64,000 nucleotides of DNA. It comes from Prostheceraeus crozeri. Lineage: Eukaryota > Platyhelminthes > Polycladida > Euryleptidae. The notes beneath the pieces are model-generated. The model made no database searches and was not told where the DNA came from. It saw nothing but the letters and a program-made list of their open reading frames with translations. The position numbers and the translations under genes are program-made. Of this stretch, positions 1 through 12,100 are shown in pieces (the first letter of the stretch is position 1; every line of letters begins with the position of its first letter). The stretch spans positions 124,001 through 188,000 of the forward strand of contig CAJQUW010007774.1 in assembly GCA_907163375.1 (NCBI GenBank), read 5' to 3'.

Positions 1-2
1 GT

Positions 3-305
3 CCCAACACCGACAAATTTTATTTGAAGGATTTGGCATTCGAACTCGCAAGACCTTTTGCCGAAAAGCGTTTGCATTGTTTGCGAAATTCACTCCAAGT
101 ACATATTCGACAGGCGGCGTCTCAAGTCGGATACCATGTGCAAGAACCGGTTCCTAGACCGATCAGCTCGCGACGACCGAACAGTGGAAGATGCTGCTCG
201 TGCAAGCGCAAGACAAGGTCATTTTGTGACTCATGTTGCAAACCGGTGTGTCCTGTACATCGAAGAGTTGTTAAGAAAACTGCTTGTAGCTCATGTGATC
301 TGTAG
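3..305 (+). pseudogene. piggyBac transposase, C-terminal fragment
   Basis: The frame is open from the window edge to the stop at 303-305, about 100 residues. It reads through a typical piggyBac C-terminal helix region (FELARPFAEKRLH) and then a cysteine-rich domain with spaced pairs CCSC, CDSC, C..VCPVH and CSSC. In piggyBac transposases this zinc-binding domain contacts the terminal repeats. The catalytic DDD domain would lie upstream, outside the window, so activity cannot be judged. The apparent start at 24 is not real, because the frame is open upstream. Confidence 0.7.
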
Positions 306-823
306 CCCTTGAGCATTGAGGCTCATATTGATGACTAAGCATTATGTAGTTACGAAATCGAGTGATACATGCAATTTCACATGTTTTGTACAATGTTTTG
401 TAATATATACATACTGAGAGAATTACATTTGATGTTATACATGGAGTTTTCAGTTCTTATAAGTACAAATCCCATAGCATATATGTAATTAAAAAACAAT
501 TAATTCATAAAAAAGCTTCAAATTCAGTGATGCAATATATGACACAAATGATCGAGTATAAAGGTATAAATAGATAGTTAGGGACATAAACTTCTTGTTA
601 CTATAGTACAGATAGGCATATCTTAACATTTAGTGTAATTTGAAAGCATTTGTTAAACACATAATTTGCATTAGAGTCATGGGAACAAAATGTTCCACGT
701 TGAACCTTTACGCTAAGCCCAAACCGTTGAACCCTTGAGGGATAACAGCAAATTTCTTCAATATTTTCTACAACGTCAAGTAGGCTATATAACTGTAATC
801 TCATCAAAAGAATGTGAACATAT

Positions 824-980
824 AATTAGATGTCGGCGGATGTCGGGGAATTGTCTGTGGTGCGTCGGCGAAACAGTCGGAGGTATTGTCGGCTCATCGT
901 TTCGTCGGCAGATAGTCGGTGAACCTTTGCCGTCATTATGCCGAGTCGGCTTCCCGACAATGGACCGACAGTTCACCGAC
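824..980. repeat. GTCGG-rich subterminal block of piggyBac copy 1
   Basis: The motif GTCGG (or its complement CCGAC) recurs about a dozen times in roughly 160 bases. The block ends in an inverted pair, GTCGGTGAAC at about 914 and GTTCACCGAC at about 971. Similar GTCGG clusters flank the 448-base insert at 22530-22977, so the motif is shared between elements. Confidence 0.5.
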
Positions 981-1018
981 ATTTTTTTTCACCGGGGCAT
1001 TGGTCGCGAAAGGGTTAA

Positions 1019-2124
1019 TAAAATCGAGAGTGTATACACATTGGGGATTTAATAAATGCGGAGTTACCATTCTACCTAATATACTAACACTATGGTCGAT
1101 ACTCTACCTATATATCCCTACTCTATGGTTGAAAATCTCCTGTTCTATGATCCGGCTCACAGAAATCTGACTTCATCTTTTAGCCATAGAGCAGGATGGC
1201 AGCAGAATTGAAGCAGCTTTTTGTTGATAGTAGTATCAACTAATGTCGGAACGGAACCTAAGAAGAATAACATTTTTGGATTATGCAATAGTCGCACGCG
1301 CGTGGGTTAAGGCAGAGTTGGTACCATTAAAGACAATGGATAATATACATTATCTTTGGGTACCATGGTTGGTACGACATTTCATTAGAATGTTTTATTC
1401 AAAGATGTTTAGCACTACTTGTTTATATAGAGCCTCCTTGGTTTTATGATATAAAGGAGAAACAATTACAGCGACAAGGAGGTACACCCACATGAGGCGC
1501 ACATGACCATTAATGTCAGCATAGACGAATGTCAGCAATGTATGAAGCCGCCATGATTTAATCACCATTACCTCGACAGCGCGAGACCACGGCGTTGTGT
1601 TGTTTCCAGTGTACATATTTATTCTACACCCTTGATGTTGTAGTGCCAGATTATAATCTTCCTGCTATCATGCTTCCATATCCATGGTCTTAAATTTGCA
1701 TGTGAAATGAGGAAAGCTGTTTGTTAATCTGCTGAAGTGATATTGCATTTTTCTTGAAGAGGGATTTTAAAAGCCACTTGATCAATTTTCGTTTTTATAG
1801 TTTTACCATTGAATTAACATCAAAAAAGACTACAGGATACATAAATTGCAATAAGAGACAAGTAAGTTTTGTTGACATGAATTCAATGGATTCAATGTTC
1901 TTAGTTCATCGTAAGCTTTAAATGATTTCAAAACTGAGTCAGACTTGACGAGTCAGAAATCTAGTCAAAAATTTACCGATGTTATTATGGCAAGGATGAG
2001 AATCACCCAAGTGCATAAGATGAATTTGGTGACATCAACAGTGCAATTCAATGCGTGGGGGCTTCTGCACCAAGATCATTACCGGAATTTCCATCTAACG
2101 TGATTTAGTGTCAAATGCAAAGAC
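1019..2124. other. intergenic, no gene recognised
   Basis: Only short chance ORFs on both strands (longest about 73 codons), with no family motif, splice-bounded exon or terminal repeat that I can support. Confidence 0.5.
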
Positions 2125-2165
2125 CAGGGATGGGCCGATGTTACGAAACGTGACATCGTGAATAA

Positions 2166-2516
2166 TTTTTAATATTGCGGAAATGCAAGATGGATATTTT
2201 TCCCCTTCCTTTCTCCAAATGTCGAATTACACTTGCTCCAGTGTTATTTGATGGCCCAATTATACATAAAATTCATAGTATGTGGCCAGATGTTTCTTGA
2301 TTGTCTGGTCCAGATTGCACGAGTCCCTGCGAATGTATACTTTCTATAATGCACGCGCATGTTTATATATTTGTCAGTGATCTGAATACAAAACAAAAGT
2401 AATAGTGACCTCTATAAAACTGAGTGGCATTTATTCACTGAAAACAAAGTTTTTTAATTTTGCGGAAATGCAAGATTGATATTTTTCCCCTTCCTTTCTC
2501 CAAATGTCGACTGTGA
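2166..2516 (+). repeat. direct repeat pair, about 66 bases
   Basis: Segments 2166-2232 and 2451-2516 are nearly identical (shared core GCGGAAATGCAAGAT, then a run ending in CTCCAAATGTCGA), about 285 bases apart. They lie inside the hAT-like element and look like an internal duplication. Confidence 0.7.
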
Positions 2517-2861
2517 AATATTTTCTGTGAAATAATGTGGTCTGATAATTCACATTGTGAAACATATTCCGAGTACGTGTTTCTTATGCAATTATATTTG
2601 CCGCAAGTAATGAATTATGAATGAATTCGAGACTGTATAAAGAATCACATTGTGCTAAGACTACCGGGTACTAGGTTTGAGTGAAATTTTTTCACTTAAA
2701 ACAAAGTTAAATTTGTCCCATTTTTACCCATAGTCTGTTTCGTTATTTTCCAAATCTCGGGGTAAATGGTGTACACCTTCAATGGCAATTGATGATTCAA
2801 CATGGAAATGAAATGATGGTTTAACGTCACTACTCCCCAAGTTGCGGGATTGGTTGGTTTT

Positions 2862-2945
2862 GAAATAGGGCCTAGTCAGACTTTAATCTGGAGACCTGCG
2901 ATCTTTTAATCCGGATGCTCTTCCTCATTACTTCCAATGACACTA
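2862..2945 (-). repeat. SINE family 2-like fragment
   Basis: On the - strand GTGTCATTGGAAGT and CATCCGGATTAAAAGATC recall the family 2 core, but the tRNA-like head is not visible. Confidence 0.35.
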
Positions 2946-3166
2946 CGGAAAATGTCAAATGCTCTACTTAAAAATCAGCTTTTAAGGCAAAATTGATAAC
3001 TGACAATCTTCTGCGCACCGGCATGTTACAATTTTGGCAATGCGTTTTCATCAGCGTGTGACAAAATGTGACTTTTATATCAAGACGCATGTGACAAAAT
3101 GTGACATTTTTGCCCATTGGTAGTGACAAAGTGCGTCACAGATCCAAATATGGCGGCCCACCCCTG

Positions 3167-6021
3167 AAATACTGTTAACTCGAGTTGAGTTGCATGCTAA
3201 CTCACTACATAGGCTACCAGCTATATAATTTGTGGCAATTTCGGCGTGTCATGGTGCCGTATGAAATTTCTTTCCGTAGCAAGAGGTTTGATTAATTACT
3301 GATATGAGAGCAGATTGGTCACAGTTGATTTATTTCAAACATTATTGGAGTGTGCCTATCACATTTTTGTTTCGCTTGAGAGTCAGGTAAGTTGCCTTGA
3401 TGTCCCTTTTTGCCCATTTCATCATGCTTTCACTAGTTTCTGTCACCAATCGACAAGATAGCCTTCTTCTGCTGGTCGTTTTCAATTCTGACTAATCTAA
3501 AATGGCGCGATTGTGTTTTTTCCAGGAACGGCACTTCAATTCTAGACTACTTTTCTAGACTTGTTTTCAGGATTTGGTGCTGCCCCGGACTTCAGTGAAA
3601 AAATCTACAACCCTGGATTGTGCTCTCACTTTCATCAATATTTATGGAATCATTTCATAGAAACAAGAACTGGCGCATGTCCGTGTGGATTATGACACGA
3701 CATATTAATGCAGAATGAAAACATACACATTAATGAAAGCAGGGTTTGAAATAAAACTAAAATTGACTTCTGATGGATCTATCTCCCGCCTGAGTATAGG
3801 TCAAATTCTCATGCTTTGAAATATCAAATATTAGCAGACACAGCAAATTTCATTTCTGTGAATTTTCCTCGTTTAGATAGCGGATAATCTCTGACAAACT
3901 GAGTGCAAACAGAGCATGTATGCAAAATTTGAGATGTTGCAGATGTAGAGAAATATGCTAGTTAGTATATTAGTTATAGGCCATATCACACCTACACGAA
4001 GATGGCGAAAAATCGCACTCAATTGACGTGGTCGATGCGGACGATGGTAAACATTGTCAAATATTTCAGGCATGGGCTGTTTTGGTTAGCAGTTTGCAAT
4101 AACTTCGAGAACTTGCCTAGCAATATTTTTATCAAACGCCTGAACACAGTAAATATTAAAAGCGCAATAAAACTCAATCCAATGAGGAACATGGAAATCC
4201 TTACATTGAGTTGACCAATCTTAGTTTAGGCTATGTTGGCAGGCAGGTGTTGATGCATACAAATTCTGATATATTGTCGGAAGATCACTTATTTAGGCAG
4301 GTCATTATCTCTGAGGAAGAAAGCAATTCATGGTAGTCTACTTATCCGGAATTCCGGATTTCTAGTCAGATCATTGGTGACGTTTTGCATTTTTTAATTA
4401 CATAAAAACTTCGTATAATAGGGCCTTAGAAATTTTTAAATTGAAATTTCATTTTGAAAATCGTGGTGTGGACCCTCTACGAGGAAAATTCAATGTTCAC
4501 AAATTACAATGAAACTCGCAGAAGTGGGTCATTGAATATACTACTCCTACACATGGGATAGACTCCATTCGATGAAAATATTTGTTGAAGGAACCCCCGA
4601 GATAGTGAAGATAATGGAAGGAGGCCTCAATGCAAATACACCCCTTACATTCACATTCAATTCATCAGCCTACATTAATTTGTAAATAACATAATGGTCC
4701 TTATTGGTAAAGGACCAAGGACAGGGATACGATTTTTCCTGATTTATCCTGAGTATCATCTTGCTTTCGGTCATTTTTGGGACAAGACATTAATATACAC
4801 GTAGACTATATGGGCTGCATACATTGTCTAGCGCGTTGCTTTTGTTTTCATTATGTTCCCCTTCATTTCTTGCTTATAATCGAACTGTACCAGGTGTTAA
4901 GCATGTAAAGACACTCGATATCTGTATTAACTTATCCTTTATGTTAGATTTCATCACGGTATGTCTATGTTCCATAACTCTATCTTTTGCAATTTGAATT
5001 CTTAGCTTAGCAATGTGCATGTAGTTGTTGTTAGTTAAAATCGTCAGTCCTTGTGGTTAAGCAGTATTAACCGGCAGATTGTTAACTCAAATTATATTCG
5101 TCGAAATACAAGTAATTATTGGAATCGCTTAATAAATTAGTTTTACCGGTCTGACGCGTCTTAAACACCAAGCTAATGGTTCTACTGTTAATGTAGTAAT
5201 GACTATCTCGTATTTATGCTGGTCCCCCTTCAAAAATTGGTTTCCTGAGTTTTTTTCGTTTGGTCAATCACATCCCTGCAAGGATCGCAAATTTGAAGAA
5301 TAAGCAAATGTATGTGTACGGGAAAAATCCTTATTATCTTCATTTCTGACTTGATGAGACTCCCATCGATAGTAGGCTGGTAGCCACGGTATATATAATA
5401 TGTGCCCTACGGCGGTGACGTAACTTCGGCGGTAAGAGACTAAGTCCTTAGTGTGTTGAGGCGAAAACTGAAGGTAATTGTCGCCCTTATGATGCTATTA
5501 AACATGCTTAATGAAATGTTGCCATTTTTGTCTTAATTCCAATTTGTATTTACGAATCTCATTTATTTATAACTGCTAAAATTGATTTTCTGTGATGGTG
5601 GGAAGGTGGGAATTAAATTTCAGCAGTACAGTTAATTAGTGATTTGAAATGTGTTGTTTGCGTTCAATTAATTCTCTTTCGGAAGAGGCTACGCAACACA
5701 TCGTTCTATAAACAGCGGTTCGGAAGCGTCTTCTTAAGTACATCTGTGTCTCTAAAAATGTTTTTCTATTTGTCTTTAGGCGGATAGAACAATGATGGAA
5801 TCGTGCTCTTTTAGCGTTCCTCCCTAGTTTCCATGTAGTCCAGCGGTGGCAATTCTGTAGAGGTATGTCTTACATCAAGGAGAATTCTTGATATGATAAT
5901 CTTAATAATTCTCTCAATTCTGGAGAAGCATGCCCTCAAAATTATTTTTAATCAAATCATTGCTAGTGTTTAAAATCACAGTCGATTATCTGATCACTTA
6001 CACAAAGTTAAATTTTTTCAG
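3167..6021. other. upstream region of API5, no coding gene seen
   Basis: No ORF here carries a recognisable domain. A possible non-coding first exon of API5 ends near 5431, where CTTCGGCG is followed by the donor-like GTAAGAG in a locally GC-richer patch. Splicing from there to the acceptor at 6021 would place seven untranslated bases before the ATG. That exon is inferred only from the splice-like sequence. Confidence 0.3.
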
Positions 6022-6028
6022 ATTCGTA

Positions 6029-6112
6029 ATGACTGTTCCAACGGTGGAGGATTTATACAAAGCCTATGATGTTATTGCCAACAAAGACAAGGATGAAAGT
6101 GAACGTAAAGAG
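6029..6112 (+). CDS. API5: API5 coding exon 1 (residues 1-28)
   Basis: Begins with the conserved MTVPTVEDLYKAYDV after an acceptor TTTTTTCAG ending at 6021 and ends at donor GTATGT (6113). Phase 0. Confidence 0.93.
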
Positions 6113-9100
6113 GTATGTATCATTGCCATGGCCAGAATAGTGTGACTCGTCGACACACTGCTAGTTTGCTTTTTTTTTATCTTGGTAAAAACTCACGATT
6201 AAAAAAATGCTAAAATCCATGAGTTTTTGTTTTTAAATAGGTGGGATTTCCTGTTTTTCGATTTTCTGTTTCGATGGTTTATTTTAAACTGTAGCCAATA
6301 TTAATTGATGTCACTCATGAGGTTTCCGCTTTTTTTTAGATTGACTGTCAATGTTGATCCGATGGGATCCCACTTTGCGTCAGTCTTCGCCATGTTATAT
6401 ATGAATTTCATGGAAAACACTGGCCTAATTTATTCTTAAGAGTGAACACAAAATGCTCCTATCTCTGTTGATATTTTATCGACACATTGATGACAAAATT
6501 GTAATTTATTGTTGGACCGTTTATTAAATCCACTACTAACTTTGAAGTTATGCTGGAGATGGCATAGTAAAGGAGCATTCTAATATTACTGTCCACCGCG
6601 ATAGTCGGGTACCTTCCCATGCAAAGTGTAATATCACTCGTAATAGCTTCAAAAATATTGAGGTATACTCTGATGACAAAGTGTATAACGAATGCTCAAC
6701 AACCCTTATCACCAGACTAATAACCTAATTACCAGACAAATAATAGTTATGCTTCTGTTGAGAAGAAGCTTTATATGACTCATGCAAAATGAAATATCAT
6801 AGTAATGACTCATTGGCCGATATAGATATTGACTTTGTTATTGATTCATGTACCTGGAAATTACGCGGTGTTGCTAATAAATACGATGTCCTTATTAAAA
6901 TGTAAGCTAGGAAAATTTATCAACAATATTGTGAATACCGATACTTTCCGTTACTATAACGACTGCAATTGCAGTATTTGCAATGTTCTATATTACTGTA
7001 ACAGTAGATACGTCGTGTATTGTTTTTAGTGTAAAATCTGTAACGATAGCTATATTGGTCTTACTAATAGAACTTTCTCCGTGCGCTATGCTGAACATAC
7101 GTTATGGAGATACGAAAAGTCCGTTATCTCAACTTATTCGATCTAAGCACAATAACGTTGCTATGGGTATAAAAGATTTCTATATGGCTATAATTAACCA
7201 CCAATCTAATCCCGTCAGAATTACAATTTCCGGAGCCAATTTCATTGATTCACAGAAACCAGCTCTGAACAGAAAACACGAACAACAGTGAGCGATCATT
7301 CATCGAAAAAATTCCATTTCATATTTCAAAAGCCTGTCAGACATCAGTGTCCTTTCGCGGATAGTGTAACCCTTGATAAAGGTCAAGACGACCGAAACGG
7401 AATAGTTTACAGTTTGCATTAAGACAATTTATGTTGTCCAAACTCCCGGAGAAGGAAAATTTGTAGGTCTCGATGTGATATTTGTAGCATTTGCTCTTCA
7501 TTTTCCAAAGTGATGGATCTCTTCAATTTAGTATTATTCGCACTTTATATTTGTAAAGTTGGAGTAATTTTAACGCTTCATTCTATTTCATTTAATGGTG
7601 TCATGACGTGTCACTTATTTCATCATTACTTGCAGGCTTTTGATACAGTCCTGAATGGTTGCTCCGGAGGATCGTCTGAAAAGCGATTGGCATCTCAATT
7701 TATTGCTCGTTTCTTCCATGACCAGGAAAGAGCAATACAAGAAAAGGCATTTTACAGAATGATAGATCTTTGTGAAGATGAGGAGGTTATTATTCGTCGA
7801 CAGGCCATTTTGGATCTCGGAACACTTGGTCGAAAATGCCCGGAATTTCAAAGTCGAATATCCGATGTATTGGTACAAATGCTAACAGCCGAGGATCAAC
7901 AGGTATATGAATAATTGAGTTTCCCAATGTAATTGGTATTCCATGTAATTGGAGGGAACTTTTTACTTCCTCAAATAACTCGCTCATTTCTTTATACTGC
8001 ATAATTGTAAACTGAAAGAATGATATTTCACATTTTAGGAACACATGCTTGTGGAACAAGCTTTGGTCAAATTGCTTGCTCAAGATGCTCGTGCTACGCT
8101 AAATGGTATTTTTACTCAAATTTTGGTTGCTTCAAGCAACAACGATTCAGAAGACAACGGCGATGAGACGAGAAGCAACAGTGAATTGATGAGAGAATCT
8201 GCAATAAAGTTTTTATCTGTTCAACTGAAACGTTTGCCAGAAGAAACTCTTAAACCAGATCTTGAAACGTATGTTATCGAGCAAGTGAAGAAGGTGAGTC
8301 AGTATAATTGGTCTTCTAATTGTCTTTTTGTTGACATTCTACGTTAATCGATGCACTATGGAAACGTTGTTGTCAATACTAACTTAACAATGCATCTTTG
8401 AAAATGAAGAAAGCAGGGATGGGATCGGTTAAACGGTTCCATTTTCTCTCAACCGTTTAAAATTGGATTAGGTTTTATTTTTTTATACAATGAAATATTG
8501 TCGATAAATGTGAATGAAAATTGTCGATAAACCCTGAAAATTAACACTAAGTAAATGCCGGGAATGCTCATTTAACCAATTTTAACCGGTTAACTGTTAT
8601 AAGGTGCAATCGGTTAACCGGTTACAAAAAATTAACCGGTCTCAGCCCTGGATAAAAGTCGATGTATAGCAGATACAGCGCACTTAAATGCACCATTGCT
8701 GCCAGAAAGTTTGGTTGCAACTTTTCCATATTAATGCCGTGTATCTTTATTTTTCACGGATGCTTATGTGTATAAGATGAAATACTGTTAGTATTCCTAA
8801 GATGTGTATCAAACACAGAATTAGATTGTTTTACTCTGTCAGATGAATCTGATTCTGTGGTATCAAAGATGAAATCCATTTTGAAATCGAAGTGTGTATT
8901 GTGTGAATTTGTATTGAGCCTAGATTTTTCACAGATTCTCGAGGATGTTTCGGAAGATGAATTTCTTCAATTAATCACGATTCTTGCTTCACTGAAAAGC
9001 ATGTCATCATTGACTGGCCGCCAGAATCTTGTCAATTTGATCTCAGAGCAAGTTGTTGGTGTCGATGGGTCAGGAGCATTCGATGTAAGTATTTTGTAGC

Positions 9101-12100
9101 TAAAGAAATGATAGTGTGACATTTGATTGGAATCTTTGTTTTATGTTTTGCAGCCGACCGATGTCATTTCTGTAGCGAAGGTTACCGAGTGCGCTAGACA
9201 AGCGGTTCAGTACTTATCAGTAAGTTTTGATAATTTTCGGCTACCCGATGGAAAGTAGTAACTATGAATATTTTTAATTTAAGTAATGCAGGATCCATCT
9301 TGAAACTTACAGTATAATCTTGTAATTGGAGGGCACTGGATTGTGCTCTATGCTTCGGGATCGTTTGATTAGTAACCTGAAAATAAAACATGATTAATAA
9401 ATTTTACTGAGACAGGTCCTCAAGCTTTTTCGCATGATATCAAACATGTTTACAATGTGCGCTCATAAGTCCTGTGTTTTGTCCAAGAAATAATCATGGC
9501 TTTCTGTCCTTGACTTTTTACAAATCGATTATCAAAAGAATTCTTTCAAGAAGAACTCTTCTCAAATTGAATTTTTATTTTCTAGTACGCCAAAAATTGC
9601 TCAGTCAGCTTACTCGCCAGCATCACATGACTGAATCATAGTAAAGGTCATTCCGATTTTATCAAAAAGTAAAATGGCTTCCATTGGTCTCAAAAGAGAG
9701 GCATATAAAGCTACCGATAGTATGCTGCAGCCACAGAGATGGATTCGCCTGTCGCTGTTACTATAGAGGTGACATGATTCTATCTCAGCCATTGTATTCG
9801 ATGGTAGAGAGAGTGGAAAGATCCGTCTTCTTTTGGCTTGCATGATTGGCCAAGCGCACACAATGCGTAAGGGAACTTGTACTAGGGAACAGCTATCGTT
9901 GTCACACTCAAGACTGAACATCAGCTAAGGTGAACATAACCTATCTTTGACTCAATATTTCTCCGTGATAAATTCATCGAATGGAAGTATCATTCACATC
10001 GTTCGACTCCTCATGATCTAAATTTACTGACTGTGCGTTCAACGTGGTATCAATGATTTAGTTCGTCAGAGTTCAGGCTTGAATTTCATAACGTTCAATG
10101 GAAAATTGATCTTTCTGCCCCTCTGCACTAGTTCTTGGCATGACAAGAATATTAAAGAATGTCGTTTCTAGACCAAACAACACAGACAAAGCAATTTATC
10201 TCTGTGGCTGCAGCACCTCAGCATCAAAGTTTGATTGAATCTAAGCGAAAAGTTGTTGCAGTGCAACTGCTTCCGATGACTTATGAATACTGTAGGCTAT
10301 AAACTCTTACATTTGAAAAGAACTGTAATGTAATATTTCCATTAAACATAAAGATGATAGGTAACCTGCTTCTTGCAGGACGTGAATTATATCTCTAAGT
10401 ATGGCGCACTATTGTTCGATGTGTGGATTTCGTTAGTCGAGTTTTTGTTATGATCGCTTTTTCATGTCATGACGATTAGGTCAAACGTATTACGCCTTGC
10501 ATTTGCTATTTCAATGATTAGAAAACTGAACTAGTTGGCGTATCAAATTCCGTCATTAACTCCACTTTGATAAATGATTTGCTGAACATGAAGTGATTTC
10601 ATGTTACACACATCAAGCCTTTCTCATACATGACAATCCTTGTCTGACGAAACAATATTCAGATGTTTATTTTCTTCAATCCTACAGTAAGATGTATTTT
10701 TCATTGACATTTGAATAACTGTGTTGATTCAGCGCTTATCAAAAGTTGAATTAATTGAATGGTGTTTAATTTCAAAGGTGGCTTAAACTGTTCAGTATGC
10801 GACCTCTAAAATTTAATTAGTGCAAACATATCTGCATAAGAAAGTTGGTATGTAAATGCCATGTTAATTCATTGAACAATTATGTTTCGTCAACCATGGT
10901 GCTTGTGGCAATAAAGACTGATGGGAGCTGAGCGACACCGACCGCAAGCGCAAATAAAAATTTGCTATACAACAATTTGTTTTGTCGATGCTTCCATTTT
11001 GACTTCAATGTCGATGTGAACCGGTTTTCCTTTGATCGTGAAATGTAGATTTGAAAAAAGTTTGACTTGACTGCATATAATCAACGAAGGTTTTTGGCTG
11101 CACCAAATATAAATTTCATAACTGAGTTAGTCCAATTTACATTTCATTTTTCAGTTATTTCATTCAACGTAATTGGTAAAGGAAGACTCATGAAGTCATC
11201 ACTGAATAAGATTTATTAAAGTATGATCGTAACATAAGTCATGAAACACATAAACATATGTTAAGGTGCGAAAATTGATTTCACTGGTCCGGCCTAATCA
11301 CGTGGTTAAGATATCTTATTATCTATGCAGAAATCAAATGCTGAATCATTTGAAATCAGAAGTTTAAGTAGACTACATACAACACTCCTACAGATTACGT
11401 TGAACATTCGTAACTCTCACTCCTCGTTTAGCGTCCTTGAGTTCCCTGACGGAGTTGGACAGTTGATTACTCGCTCGGTCCAGGGCAAGATCTTAATTGA
11501 TTTTGCCCTTGAGATCTTCTTTGATGCAGCTCCTCCCTGACTTCTTCAGTCTCCCTGCTGGTTGGCGACCATCTACTTCCATCTCTTCAAATTCTTTCAC
11601 GATGTTGTCCGCTCTCTTCACATGTCGAAACCAGCGGAGTCTACTTTTACGGATCGTCACCTATAAGTCCCTCAGACCACACCGTTTTAATACTTCATCG
11701 CTTGGGATCCTGTCTCTCCATTTTACACCTGCTATGAGGCGGGAGCATCGTTAGGTCATATGTTTTCAAGGTGTTAATCAATTTGATTGTCAGAGGAGAA
11801 CAGATCTTAAGCATGACTGGTAGACTTGTCCTCGGCATTTCGATCGGATTCCTCTGTTCGTTAGGAGATTGGCAAGTTCCCTCCATTTTGACCACGTAGT
11901 AGCTATGCGAGTTCTCTCGACACCAGTATCCCTGTCAAGCATGTCTCCAAGGTAGCAGAACTGTTGGACCTCTTGAACAATACACCCATTTGCCGTAAGC
12001 GAGTCGTCATCTTCTATGTTTACTTGATCTTGTCTACATTTTCGTCATATATAAGAACTCAACACTCTGAGTGAAGCTAACCCGGAGCATCTGAAGTGGC

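Larger units (their letters stand above)
1..1014 (+). mobile_element. piggyBac DNA transposon, 3' part (copy 1)
   Basis: The element runs off the left edge of the window. Its right end is seen directly: the sequence finishes in ...CGCGAAAGGG followed by TTAA at 1015-1018, the target duplication diagnostic of piggyBac. The terminus read inward is CCCTTTCGCG, which resembles the CCCTTTGAGC end of the second piggyBac copy at 19110. The transposase C-terminus occupies 3-305 and is followed by about 500 bases of AT-rich 3' sequence. Just inside the terminus (about 824-980) lies a block rich in the motif GTCGG/CCGAC, probably subterminal transposase-binding sequence. Confidence 0.75.
2125..3166. 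mobile_element. possible non-autonomous hAT-like element
   Basis: The ends are imperfect inverted repeats: CAGGGATGGGCCG on the left and, read from the right, CAGGGGTGGGCCG. CAGGG(A/G)TGG ends are common in hAT transposons. I see no clear 8-base target duplication, and the inside has no transposase, so the copy would be old and non-autonomous. It contains a 66-base direct repeat and one SINE-like segment. Confidence 0.4.

Noticed and set aside
9610-9921. 103-codon minus-strand ORF in API5 intron 5
   Set aside because: No family motif, and no transposon or splice context supports it.
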